Below, in pieces: positions 5,183 to 12,950 of a DNA stretch of 19,662 nucleotides. The stretch is from Euryarchaeota archaeon UBA550 (lineage in GTDB: Archaea > Thermoplasmatota > Poseidoniia > Poseidoniales > Poseidoniaceae). The stretch spans positions 1-19,662 of the forward strand of contig DAYA01000060.1 in assembly GCA_002506705.1 (NCBI GenBank), given 5' to 3'. Positions within the stretch are counted from its first letter, which is position 1. Each line of letters begins with the position of its first letter. The position numbers and the translations under genes are program-made. The notes beneath the pieces were generated by a model that did not search any database, had not been told where the DNA came from, and worked only from the letters and a program-made list of their open reading frames with translations.

Positions 5183-7609
5183 TCAATCCCTCCTTGACAT
5201 GAACGAGAGACCAATTCCCACCAATCCAATCAACAACATTACGATGCTGAATACTAAACCTGCTGTTTCACTTGGACCGGGTGCCTCAGCAACCAGATTG
5301 GTAGTCAACTCAACCGAGTCGCTGATGCCTGCCGATTCGTCTTGGATTACCTGACCATCAATTATTGCGAGAACGCTGTAATTATGCTGGCCCTCTATTG
5401 TTGGAGTGTGCCTGAACTTCAGTTCTGCTGTCGTACCAATCTGTTCTCCGTTGTGGAGGATTGCCCAGTCTTCAGCATCACCCTGCCATGTAATTACTAC
5501 ATCGCTTCCGTCTAATTTTGCATTGACGTTGCTTGCACTAGGAGGTGCTGTTCCAATGTAAGACTGAGAGGTAACATCGTTTGCTCCTAGGTCGTCGATT
5601 ATCTTGACCTCCAAGTTTAGCGCACTGGTCATCGTGGTTGTGAATGTCATTCCATTGTGCATCACAGCACCATCAATGCTCCATATTGCGGTTACAACCG
5701 CACCATCAACGTCTGTTGAATCTGTTGCCGAGAAGGTAACCTTTGCCCCTTTGACCAATTTGTCTGGTGCAGTAATTACGGCAACTGGTGCAGTATTTGA
5801 TATTGAGAAGTCGATAGATAGTATCTGACCATCATCCATTCCATCGTTTGGCGTTACCATTGCGGTCCAAATGTCTCCCGCTCCCAATTTGTTTGCTGAG
5901 ATTGTTGGGCCGGTTTCATCGGTCATGAACCCATTTCGCATCCACTGCCATGATAGTGTAACAGTATCACCATTAGCGTCATCGGACTCGATCTGTGGAC
6001 TCAAATCAATCAATGCTGTTTGAGTCACTTCGCCATTGTATGCGAGAGTAGGTAGTGAATTTGCAATAATGACTGTATCAGTCAGAGTGTTGGAATTTGC
6101 CATATCGTCGTCACTAACAGAAAGCGTGAGGGTGAGCAAATCGCCAGTTAGTGACCAAGATTCGCTAACGGTTAATTGGTCGCCATCGATATCAGATGCT
6201 TCGTATGAATAGGTAGCATCTTCCTCAAAATAGACCTCATCCTGTTCGATAATTAGTGAGGACAGTACAGGTGCGGTGTTTTGTATTACCACCGAGTTAC
6301 TTTCCATCCAGTCAGAGTAAACTTCTCCATCAGTTACTCTAACTCTTACCTTCCAAGATTCTCCTTTCTCAGTGTAAAATGAAGGAAGTGTAGAGGATGT
6401 CACAGCACCCATTGTTCCCGGCCAATCCCACTCGTATGTTAAGACGTCATTGTCAGCGTCGGTTGCTTGAGCTGATGCTTGTATGGTATCAACGGTAGTA
6501 AACGGACCGCCCGAAATAGATACGCTTTGTAGGACAGGTGGAGTGTTGTCACTACCAATGGTCACGTCTTGGGTTGTAAACCAGTCACTGTCTACTTCAC
6601 CATCGTTAACCTTGACCTTAGCATACCAAACATCTCCATCTCTAATTGCAACGGATGGGATTGTTATATCACCGTCAAAGGCTGAAACCTTTGAGCCATC
6701 GACATACCATTCTGTGGCACTAACCGTTCTAACATCATTATCTGCATCTGATGAGGAATAAATCAAACTCAAGTCATCGGATTCCAAAGCGTTCTCTGGT
6801 GTAATCGAAGCGGAAGTGATCATCGGCATGGAGTTTACAACGAGTAAATTGGATGAGTGTACAGGTGTTCCATCATCTGTGCCGTCGCTTGGTGTTACAG
6901 TTACGTTCCAAGTTTCTCCTTTGGAGGTTAATGATGGAGGAACTGTTGTCTGGTCGTTTCTTGAGGAAATCAATTGGCCATCTTTGTACCAGCGAATCTT
7001 AGTTCCAGATTCAGAGTCTCCGTCTTGGTCTTGGTAAGTGTAGGATAGAGTAAGTGTGTCGGTTGTGACAGGGTTCGAAGGAGTAAACTGTAGCCCAGAC
7101 ACACTCGGTGGGTTGTTTGGTGCAGGGCCGCCTCCTTCAGGTACTGTTATTGTTGTACTTCCCCAAACGTCTCCACCGGTTCCACCATTTCCATTTGCGC
7201 TTACACCTGCAAGGTTGAACTGAACCGAACCTGAACCTGATGATGGCGCAATCCAGTCAACACTCCAACTTCGGTAACTGTTTGTTGTGTGAGTTGCGCT
7301 TGTTCCTGCACTATTCACTTTTACAGCCATGATCGAAGCGCCACCAGTCGTCAGTGTTCCCTTGTTTGCATCGAGACTGAAACCGCCATTACCAGAGCCA
7401 GAGCCGACCGTGATTTGCAAAGTGTATGTTGTGCCCGGAGTATAAGATGACGGCTGGCCACTCATCGAAACTGTTGCTGTGTTGTATCCATGGCAACTAC
7501 ATCCGCTGCTACCGGAACTGTATTTTCCATTGCTGTATCCAATAGATGTCGGTACTGTCGACGCCAACAATATCGAGACAAGTAACAATGATGCAACTTT
7601 CAAGCGCAT
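5183..7609 (-). CDS. Large surface protein with CXCH motif, Reeler/choice-of-anchor-V domain and Ig/PKD-like repeats
   Basis: 808 residues. The signal peptide covers residues 1 to ~24 (MRLKVASLLLVSILLASTVP), followed by a Gly/Ser segment with Cys37-Ser-Cys39-His40-Gly, a shortened (CXCH) version of the heme-c motif. Residues ~44-155 match the Reeler/choice-of-anchor-V domain: YTPGTTYTLQITV, GGFSLDA, a late TH, then SWSVDWIAPSSGSGSVQF and ANGNGGTGGDVWG. Residues ~165-745 are about six Ig/PKD-like repeats, each with signatures such as DxDGD/DADNDV, WYKDG/WYVDG and GExWxVxVxxxDG, forming a stalk. A C-terminal transmembrane helix (~780-803) and a short RRD tail anchor it. It is the first gene of a three-gene operon and probably projects outside the cell. 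Heme binding, if any, depends on an unusual motif. Similar domains in Bacteroidota often carry CXXCH near the N-terminus; that comparison is from family knowledge. Confidence 0.8.
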   Translation of the reverse strand: MRLKVASLLLVSILLASTVPTSIGYSNGKYSSGSSGCSCHGYNTATVSMSGQPSSYTPGTTYTLQITVGSGSGNGGFSLDANKGTLTTGGASIMAVKVNSAGTSATHTTNSYRSWSVDWIAPSSGSGSVQFNLAGVSANGNGGTGGDVWGSTTITVPEGGGPAPNNPPSVSGLQFTPSNPVTTDTLTLSYTYQDQDGDSESGTKIRWYKDGQLISSRNDQTTVPPSLTSKGETWNVTVTPSDGTDDGTPVHSSNLLVVNSMPMITSASITPENALESDDLSLIYSSSDADNDVRTVSATEWYVDGSKVSAFDGDITIPSVAIRDGDVWYAKVKVNDGEVDSDWFTTQDVTIGSDNTPPVLQSVSISGGPFTTVDTIQASAQATDADNDVLTYEWDWPGTMGAVTSSTLPSFYTEKGESWKVRVRVTDGEVYSDWMESNSVVIQNTAPVLSSLIIEQDEVYFEEDATYSYEASDIDGDQLTVSESWSLTGDLLTLTLSVSDDDMANSNTLTDTVIIANSLPTLAYNGEVTQTALIDLSPQIESDDANGDTVTLSWQWMRNGFMTDETGPTISANKLGAGDIWTAMVTPNDGMDDGQILSIDFSISNTAPVAVITAPDKLVKGAKVTFSATDSTDVDGAVVTAIWSIDGAVMHNGMTFTTTMTSALNLEVKIIDDLGANDVTSQSYIGTAPPSASNVNAKLDGSDVVITWQGDAEDWAILHNGEQIGTTAELKFRHTPTIEGQHNYSVLAIIDGQVIQDESAGISDSVELTTNLVAEAPGPSETAGLVFSIVMLLIGLVGIGLSFMSRRD

Positions 7610-7630
7610 GCTTATGCTAACTTTGAGGTC

Positions 7631-7640
7631 TTTTTAGTAT
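7631..7640 (-). promoter_or_regulatory. Candidate TATA-like element for the surface-protein operon
   Basis: The minus strand reads ATACTAAAAA, ending 22 bases before the ATG at 7609. This spacing fits an archaeal leaderless promoter in the 44-base gap between ligA and the operon. The match to a canonical TATA box is imperfect. Confidence 0.3.
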
Positions 7641-7653
7641 CATGTGTTTGACG

Positions 7654-9666
7654 TCAGAACTCAAACAGCGTCTTGGGACCTTTCTTTGGTTCTGAAATTT
7701 TGGAAAATAAATCCTCCTCACTCCAAATACTCACTCCCAAACTTTGCGCTTTTGCCAATTTACTTCCTGCCTTTTCACCCGCAACGAGAACATTCAGATT
7801 TCCGCTTACACTTCCTACAACCTTACCGCCTGCATTCTTTATTGCAAGTGCGATTTCTTTTCTCGGCCTAGATAAGGACCCGGTAATACAGAATGACTGC
7901 CCATCGAATACGCCACTTGCAGATTCTGCTTCGTCTGTAACTGTAATGATCTGAGATAACTCGTTAACTAGGCCAATTCGCTTCAAAATTCCTTCTTTGA
8001 AAATTGTAGACACCTTATCGCCAATGCCGTCTATTGTGGTCAATTCTTCAATCTCACCGTTTTCGACCCAATCTAACAGCCGCTCAAGGCTGGAGAAATA
8101 TTGAGAAATTGTAGTAGCGACTTCTGGACCGATTCTTTCGATTCCGAGGGCGTGTAAAAATCTCGCAAGATTGAGAGTCTTCGTCTTTTCTAACTCATCA
8201 AGGACGTTGTAAGCACTCTTGTCACCCATTCTTTCTAAGCTTGTAATATCGGAATGACTCAATCGATACAAGTCTGCAATCGTTGAAACCATACCGCTAT
8301 CTAACAGAGCCTCGATTAGTTTCTCACCAATGCCATCCATCTCTAGAGTTCGGCACCAGTATGTTAGAGCTCTAGTGGTTCTCGCATCACATTCCAGGGC
8401 AGTACATCTAAGGAATGCTCCTTCCATTTCCAGGTCTCTGTCACACGCTGGACAATTTTTTGGAACTGATATATCACCAAACACAAGTTCTCCTGAAAAT
8501 TGAGTACCGTCTGCATGGAATCTATTGGATAAATCGCTGGCTTCTGCCTTACCTAAGTTCTCAATAATTTTTGGAATCACGTCGCCCCTTCGAGTAATCT
8601 TTACTTTGTCACCGATTTTTATCTCTAATCGCTCTACTTCTCCCACGTTATGCAGTGTTACGTTTTCAACAGTTACACCACCAACCATTTGAGGAGCAAT
8701 CCTTGCTACAGGAGTTACAGTTCCAGTTCTGCCAGTTTGCCAGTCAACGCCAAGCAGAACTGAAACTGCTTCTTGGGAAGGGAATTTCCAAGCTAGGGCC
8801 CACCGAGGGTGATGTGCCGTCATCCCAAGATTTTCTCTCTGCTCTAAATTGTCTAGCTTGAACACTATACCGTCGATTTCGAATTCGTAGGAAGCTCTCA
8901 AACCTCTCCATTTCTCCGTATGAGAAATCATCTCTTTTTGCGGAGTTTCAGAATCAAAGACCTCCCACGGGGCTGGTTCGATCCCCACTTTCTGTAACCA
9001 GGAAAGTAACTCGCTGTCATTTGTGGCGTCGGGTGACTCATTGGGGAATTTTACATCGTAGGCCCAGAATACAAGATCTGAGGCTTCTGCCTTACCATCT
9101 CCATGCTTTTGCCTTAGTGCGCCAGAACAAAGGTTACGTGGATTTGGAGAGACTTCGCGATATTTCTCCTCAAATGTTGCAAGAGGCATTACAACCTCTC
9201 CTCGCACGTGACAATCGATTGGTATGTTCAACCTCTGAGGAACGTTTGTCACCAGTTTAGCGTTGAGAGTTACATCTTCTCCGCGCTCGCCACTTCCTCT
9301 TGTAGCGGCCCTGTGTAAGTTACCCGCGACGTACTCTAATGACAATGCAGAACCGTCCAACTTTGGTTGAGCGAGATATCTCTTCCCACCAAACGTAGAC
9401 TGGGTTACAAAATGAACGATATCTTCGTCCTCAGTTCCTTTGTCTAGAGAACGCATTGGAAACATGTGTTCTACTTTCACAGTTCCCGGAAGCGGTTCTG
9501 GACCTACTTCGTGAAGTACAGTATTTTTTGGATCTAGTTGTTTTAATTCGTCCCATAGAGCATCGAATTCAGCATCTGTTATCTCAGGAGCTGAGTGATT
9601 GTAGTACAACTCTCTGTGATACCTAATTGCGCCGGCCAGAAACTCGATTCTCTCTCGACCGGACAT
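7654..9666 (-). CDS. ligA: NAD-dependent DNA ligase LigA
   Basis: 670 residues, full length for the family. It seals nicks in DNA using NAD+ (AMP transfer to a lysine, then to the 5' phosphate). Seen in order: the NAD-specific Ia domain with RYHRELYYNHSAPEITDAEFD (residues ~15-35); the nucleotidyltransferase motif K102-L-D-G with the catalytic lysine; an OB fold (GRTGTVTPVARIAP... VTLHN); a zinc finger with Cys405, Cys408, Cys421 and Cys426; helix-hairpin-helix repeats (GIERIGPEVA, TIDGIGDKV); and a C-terminal BRCT domain (~585-660). NAD-dependent ligase is the bacterial replicative type and is uncommon in archaea, which normally use ATP-dependent ligase, so bacterial origin by transfer is likely. 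It follows the PPC-domain gene by 31 bases with a GGTGAG ribosome binding site, which suggests co-transcription. Confidence 0.96.
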   Translation of the reverse strand: MSGRERIEFLAGAIRYHRELYYNHSAPEITDAEFDALWDELKQLDPKNTVLHEVGPEPLPGTVKVEHMFPMRSLDKGTEDEDIVHFVTQSTFGGKRYLAQPKLDGSALSLEYVAGNLHRAATRGSGERGEDVTLNAKLVTNVPQRLNIPIDCHVRGEVVMPLATFEEKYREVSPNPRNLCSGALRQKHGDGKAEASDLVFWAYDVKFPNESPDATNDSELLSWLQKVGIEPAPWEVFDSETPQKEMISHTEKWRGLRASYEFEIDGIVFKLDNLEQRENLGMTAHHPRWALAWKFPSQEAVSVLLGVDWQTGRTGTVTPVARIAPQMVGGVTVENVTLHNVGEVERLEIKIGDKVKITRRGDVIPKIIENLGKAEASDLSNRFHADGTQFSGELVFGDISVPKNCPACDRDLEMEGAFLRCTALECDARTTRALTYWCRTLEMDGIGEKLIEALLDSGMVSTIADLYRLSHSDITSLERMGDKSAYNVLDELEKTKTLNLARFLHALGIERIGPEVATTISQYFSSLERLLDWVENGEIEELTTIDGIGDKVSTIFKEGILKRIGLVNELSQIITVTDEAESASGVFDGQSFCITGSLSRPRKEIALAIKNAGGKVVGSVSGNLNVLVAGEKAGSKLAKAQSLGVSIWSEEDLFSKISEPKKGPKTLFEF

Positions 9667-9670
9667 AATT

Positions 9671-9677
9671 TCTCACC
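9671..9677 (-). promoter_or_regulatory. Ribosome binding site of ligA
   Basis: GGTGAGA on the minus strand ends four bases before the ligA ATG at 9666, which fixes that start and suggests translation from a transcript shared with the upstream PPC-domain gene. Confidence 0.5.
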
Positions 9678-9697
9678 AACATCAACTGATATGAACA

Positions 9698-10126
9698 TCA
9701 CGAAAATTGTAGCCCAAGTAACTCTACGCCTGGAAGTGGGCATCGGGTCATTATCGCTTGTGATAGAATTCTAATGTGGATTTCTGCAACCACATGTGTT
9801 ACACACTGGAACATGTGACCTGCATGTACGGTATTGTCATCATCACACCAACAGCAGTGAATGTGTGTAAAGGCGTCACCATTTTCTTTTCTAGCAATGT
9901 TTCCGGAAAGACTGACTAATTCAGATGGAGAGTCCAAATTCCTTCGAATGTAGACTCCCTCCTCATTCATGAAACCGTATAGCGTATCCCTAGTTCTTCC
10001 AATTCCACTAGTTATCGCAGCTGCATTGAACCCCACTTCATCCGCTAACTTTTGCAGGCTTTCGTGAACTTCTTCGCCCGGGTCAAGCCGAACGAACAGG
10101 TCTTCTCCGCTACGCGTCCACTCCAT
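9698..10126 (-). CDS. PPC/DUF296-domain protein
   Basis: 142 residues, almost entirely one PPC (DUF296) domain. Visible signatures: VRLDPGEEVHESLQKLADEVG at the start, the AAITSGIGRTRDTLYGF turn, ELVSLSGNIA, and the metal-site-like HIH (His88, His90) followed by HAGH (His104) and a final AEIHIRIL strand. PPC domains form trimers. In plants they are linked to AT-hook DNA-binding motifs, but stand-alone prokaryotic members have no established activity, and no AT-hook is present here. The gene is upstream of ligA on the same strand and divergent from the ABC exporter across a 98-base gap, so it probably begins the ligA transcript. Membership in the fold is clear; the role is unknown. Confidence 0.85.
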   Translation of the reverse strand: MEWTRSGEDLFVRLDPGEEVHESLQKLADEVGFNAAAITSGIGRTRDTLYGFMNEEGVYIRRNLDSPSELVSLSGNIARKENGDAFTHIHCCWCDDDNTVHAGHMFQCVTHVVAEIHIRILSQAIMTRCPLPGVELLGLQFS

Positions 10127-10224
10127 ATTTCAGCGGAATTGGCGATACTCAATTATGGTTATCTACGAAATTTGATTTGTGATTCAAGGCGAGGATTCTC
10201 ATACTGTCAATAATTAGCCCCTCC

Positions 10225-11997
10225 ATGAGTGAAGGTGGACCATTCAAGCGTTTGCTGAAATATATGTCGCCTCACAAAGGTACCATAAGACTTGCAACTT
10301 TGTGTTCGGTACTCAACAAAATATGGGATTTAGCGCCTCCTTTGCTAATTGGACTTGCAGTGGATGTTGTCGTGCAAAGAGAGGAGTCGTTTCTTGCTGG
10401 TTTCGGGATTGAAGATGCTTGGCACCAACTGATATTGCTATCAGTTCTTACATTCTTCATTTGGGGCCTTGAATCGCTTTTCGAATATTTCTACGGCGTA
10501 TTGTGGAGAAATTTAGCACAAACCGTTCAACACGAATTGCGCCTTGAGACCTTTAGTCATGTGCAAAAACAGGGAATGGGATGGTTTGATGAAAGACAAA
10601 AAGGAGACGTATTAGCAATTCTAAACGATGACATCAATCAGTTAGAGAGATTCTTAGACAAGGGCGCTAACGACCTACTGCAGGTAACAACCACTGTAAT
10701 CGTTGTAGGTGCAGTATTCCTAGCGATATCATGGGAAGTTGCACTGTTCGCTGTTTTACCTATTCCAGTAATCATTTGGGGTTCTTTCCTATACCAAAGA
10801 AGCCTAGAGCCGAGATACGCCGAAGTAAGGAATACTGCTGGAAGGCTAAACGCCTTGCTCGAGAATGACCTTTCAGGAATGTCAACCATTCAATCCTTTA
10901 CTGCTGAAGATAGGGAACTAAAGAGAGTCGAAAACCTGAGTAATGAATACCGAAATGCAAACAAGAAAGCAATTCGTTTGTCTGTCGCTTTCGTTCCAAT
11001 GATTAGAATGGCGATTCTGTGTGGGTTTACAGCAACTCTACTTCTTGGTGGATGGTTTACCCTTGAGGGTGTTTTAGCTATTGGCGCATATTCTGTACTT
11101 GTATTTATGACTCAAAGACTGCTTTGGCCGTTGACGAGATTGGGTGAAACATTTGATCTATACCAAAGAGCGATGGCATCATCAACTAGAGTACTAGACG
11201 TTCTCTCGTCTCCTACTGAAATAATCCAGGGAGATTACACACCAGGCGCTGAAGATATTGCTAAATCCGATATCGAGTTGAAAGGCGTAGGATTTGCTTA
11301 CACGGGAAGAGAAAATGTGTTTGATGGCCTTAACCTCACTATCAAATCCAATGAAACTACTGGAATCGTTGGAGCAACAGGTTCAGGAAAAACAACTCTA
11401 ATTCGTCTTTTACTACGATTTGCCGAACCAAAGCAAGGTAGCATAGAATGGTCGGGGAAACCACTACCTGAATGGAATCTGAACACCTTGCGGTCCTCCA
11501 TGTCACTTGTAGACCAGCATATCACACTCTTCCCAACCAGCATACTTGAGAATATTCGATACGGAAATCCAGAAGCCAGTGATGAGGAAGTGAAAGCTGC
11601 AGGATTGGTTGCAGAGGCTTCTAATTTCATTGAAGAATTACCAGACTCCTGGGGAACTCTTGTCGGAGAGGGTGGTCACAGATTGTCTGGAGGGCAGAGA
11701 CAGAGAATTGCGATTGCGCGAGCTGTACTCAAGGATGCTCCTGTGTTAATTTTAGACGAAGCAACTTCTGCAGTCGATAATGAAACCGAGGCGGCATTGC
11801 AGAGATCAATCAGTAAGATTTCAAGCGATAGAACTGCAATTATAATCGCGCACAGGCTTTCAACAATTCGTAACGCTGAAAGGATAATTGTGTTAGAGAA
11901 TGGAGAAATAATTGAAGATGGCACCCATGAAGACCTGGTGGATAAACGTGGTACGTACGCGCGGATGTGGGCTGTTCAGACTGGTTCAAGTCTGTGA
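10225..11997 (+). CDS. ABC exporter, fused permease-ATPase (MsbA/multidrug type)
   Basis: 590 residues, a half-transporter expected to act as a homodimer. The N-terminal ~330 residues hold six transmembrane helices of the type I exporter fold, with the coupling-helix region QGMGWFDERQKGDVLAILNDD typical of MsbA-like proteins. The C-terminal ATPase has Walker A GATGSGKTT (residues 383-391), a Q-loop DQH, signature LSGGQRQR (487-494), Walker B VLILDE (507-512) and the H-loop His543 in IAHRLSTI. All catalytic residues are intact. The substrate is probably a lipid or hydrophobic compound but cannot be told from the sequence. No Shine-Dalgarno precedes the ATG, so translation may be leaderless. 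The proteorhodopsin gene follows on the same strand 50 bases later but has its own promoter. Confidence 0.93.
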   Translation: MSEGGPFKRLLKYMSPHKGTIRLATLCSVLNKIWDLAPPLLIGLAVDVVVQREESFLAGFGIEDAWHQLILLSVLTFFIWGLESLFEYFYGVLWRNLAQTVQHELRLETFSHVQKQGMGWFDERQKGDVLAILNDDINQLERFLDKGANDLLQVTTTVIVVGAVFLAISWEVALFAVLPIPVIIWGSFLYQRSLEPRYAEVRNTAGRLNALLENDLSGMSTIQSFTAEDRELKRVENLSNEYRNANKKAIRLSVAFVPMIRMAILCGFTATLLLGGWFTLEGVLAIGAYSVLVFMTQRLLWPLTRLGETFDLYQRAMASSTRVLDVLSSPTEIIQGDYTPGAEDIAKSDIELKGVGFAYTGRENVFDGLNLTIKSNETTGIVGATGSGKTTLIRLLLRFAEPKQGSIEWSGKPLPEWNLNTLRSSMSLVDQHITLFPTSILENIRYGNPEASDEEVKAAGLVAEASNFIEELPDSWGTLVGEGGHRLSGGQRQRIAIARAVLKDAPVLILDEATSAVDNETEAALQRSISKISSDRTAIIIAHRLSTIRNAERIIVLENGEIIEDGTHEDLVDKRGTYARMWAVQTGSSL

Positions 11998-12010
11998 AAA
12001 AAAACGGGCC

Positions 12011-12020
12011 TTTATATTTA
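12011..12020 (+). promoter_or_regulatory. TATA box of the proteorhodopsin gene
   Basis: TTTATATTTA, a near-ideal archaeal TATA box, starts 37 bases before the rhodopsin ATG (12048) and just after the ABC exporter stop (11997). Initiation about 25 bases downstream would leave a leader of roughly 10 bases. It gives rhodopsin its own promoter and supports 12048 over longer in-frame starts that overlap the exporter gene. Confidence 0.6.
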
Positions 12021-12047
12021 CAACGTGTAAGAAACCGCTTGAAAATT

Positions 12048-12908
12048 ATGTCATTAGACCGTTTTTCAAGAACAACAAGCCTGCTATTAGTCGCTACACT
12101 GGCCCTCGCTATGGCGTACACAGTTAGCGCAGAAACGACAACAAACCCTGCTACAGCCGATTGGTTGAACGACGGTGAGAATGATGGACTAGAATTAGTA
12201 ACCTTCTTCCTCTTCTTCGTTGGATACATCTCGATGGGTGCAGCGTTCGTCTTCTTTATGGCCGAACGCAGTAACGTGGCTCCGCAATACCGCACAACAA
12301 TGACAATTTCTGCATTGATTGTAGGTATTGCTGCGTTCCACTACTACTACATGCGCGGTGTATACGTAGACCACCAAGCTGTATCTATTGAATACAGATA
12401 CATGGATTGGATTATTACAGTACCATTGATGGCACTGAAGTTCCCAAGCCTGGTTGGTAAGGATGCAATCACTGACGACAAGTTCGCTGGTCTAGGTTTC
12501 ACTGGAATCTGTTTCACCGGTGCTATCATCATGATTGGATTCGGTTACCTAGGTGAAGCTGGACTAATGGACGCATACCTAGCACTACTACTAGGTGGTA
12601 TGGGATGGGCTATGATCATCGTAGCAACCGGAACACCATGGTCCTCTGGTAAGGGTGTAGACAATTCCAAGATTGCACCAGAACTAATGTGGAGCGCAAA
12701 CGCTCTACGCTGGTTCATTGTCGTCGGATGGATCATCTACCCACTAGGTTACCTATTCAGCCCAGAAGTCGCAATCATCGATATCGGTGAGAAGGGTGAA
12801 CTGTACATGGGTATCGCATACAACATCGCTGACATGATCAACAAGATCGGATTCGGTGTAGTTGCATGGATGGGTGCAAAGAAGGCATCAGAAGCTCTAG
12901 AAGCCTGA
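12048..12908 (+). CDS. Proteorhodopsin-type light-driven proton pump with Lys at the donor position
   Basis: 286 residues: a cleavable signal peptide (MSLDRFSRTTSLLLVATLAL... to about Ala28) and seven transmembrane helices. Key residues, with GPR numbering in brackets: His98 [H75], Asp120 [D97, Schiff-base counterion and proton acceptor], Thr124 [T101], Asp262 [D227] and Lys266 [K231, retinal Schiff base] in NIADMINKIGFG. The usual donor Glu [E108] is replaced by Lys131, giving a D-T-K motif as in Exiguobacterium sibiricum rhodopsin. The residue at [105] is Met128, which predicts green absorption. The role is outward proton pumping to energise the cytoplasmic membrane. Codons are biased (nearly all lysines AAG in the mature domain), consistent with high expression. 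No retinal-synthesis gene (blh, crt) lies in the window. Confidence 0.95.
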   Translation: MSLDRFSRTTSLLLVATLALAMAYTVSAETTTNPATADWLNDGENDGLELVTFFLFFVGYISMGAAFVFFMAERSNVAPQYRTTMTISALIVGIAAFHYYYMRGVYVDHQAVSIEYRYMDWIITVPLMALKFPSLVGKDAITDDKFAGLGFTGICFTGAIIMIGFGYLGEAGLMDAYLALLLGGMGWAMIIVATGTPWSSGKGVDNSKIAPELMWSANALRWFIVVGWIIYPLGYLFSPEVAIIDIGEKGELYMGIAYNIADMINKIGFGVVAWMGAKKASEALEA

Positions 12909-12950
12909 TTACCTAAATTGTATACCAAACGATGCTAGCTCATTGAGCAG

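Noticed and set aside
5700..7100. Repeated segments in the 808-residue gene considered as DNA repeats or CRISPR-like units
   Set aside because: Similarity is at the protein level (Ig/PKD-like domains); nucleotide copies are diverged and unit lengths are uneven.
11967..12047. Longer rhodopsin start overlapping the ABC exporter
   Set aside because: The extension would be read through a TATA box and puts charged residues before a clean signal peptide that starts at 12048.
12931..12945. Short GCTCA/TGAGC palindrome after the rhodopsin gene as a terminator
   Set aside because: Stem of only four or five pairs with almost no loop and no T run; not above chance.
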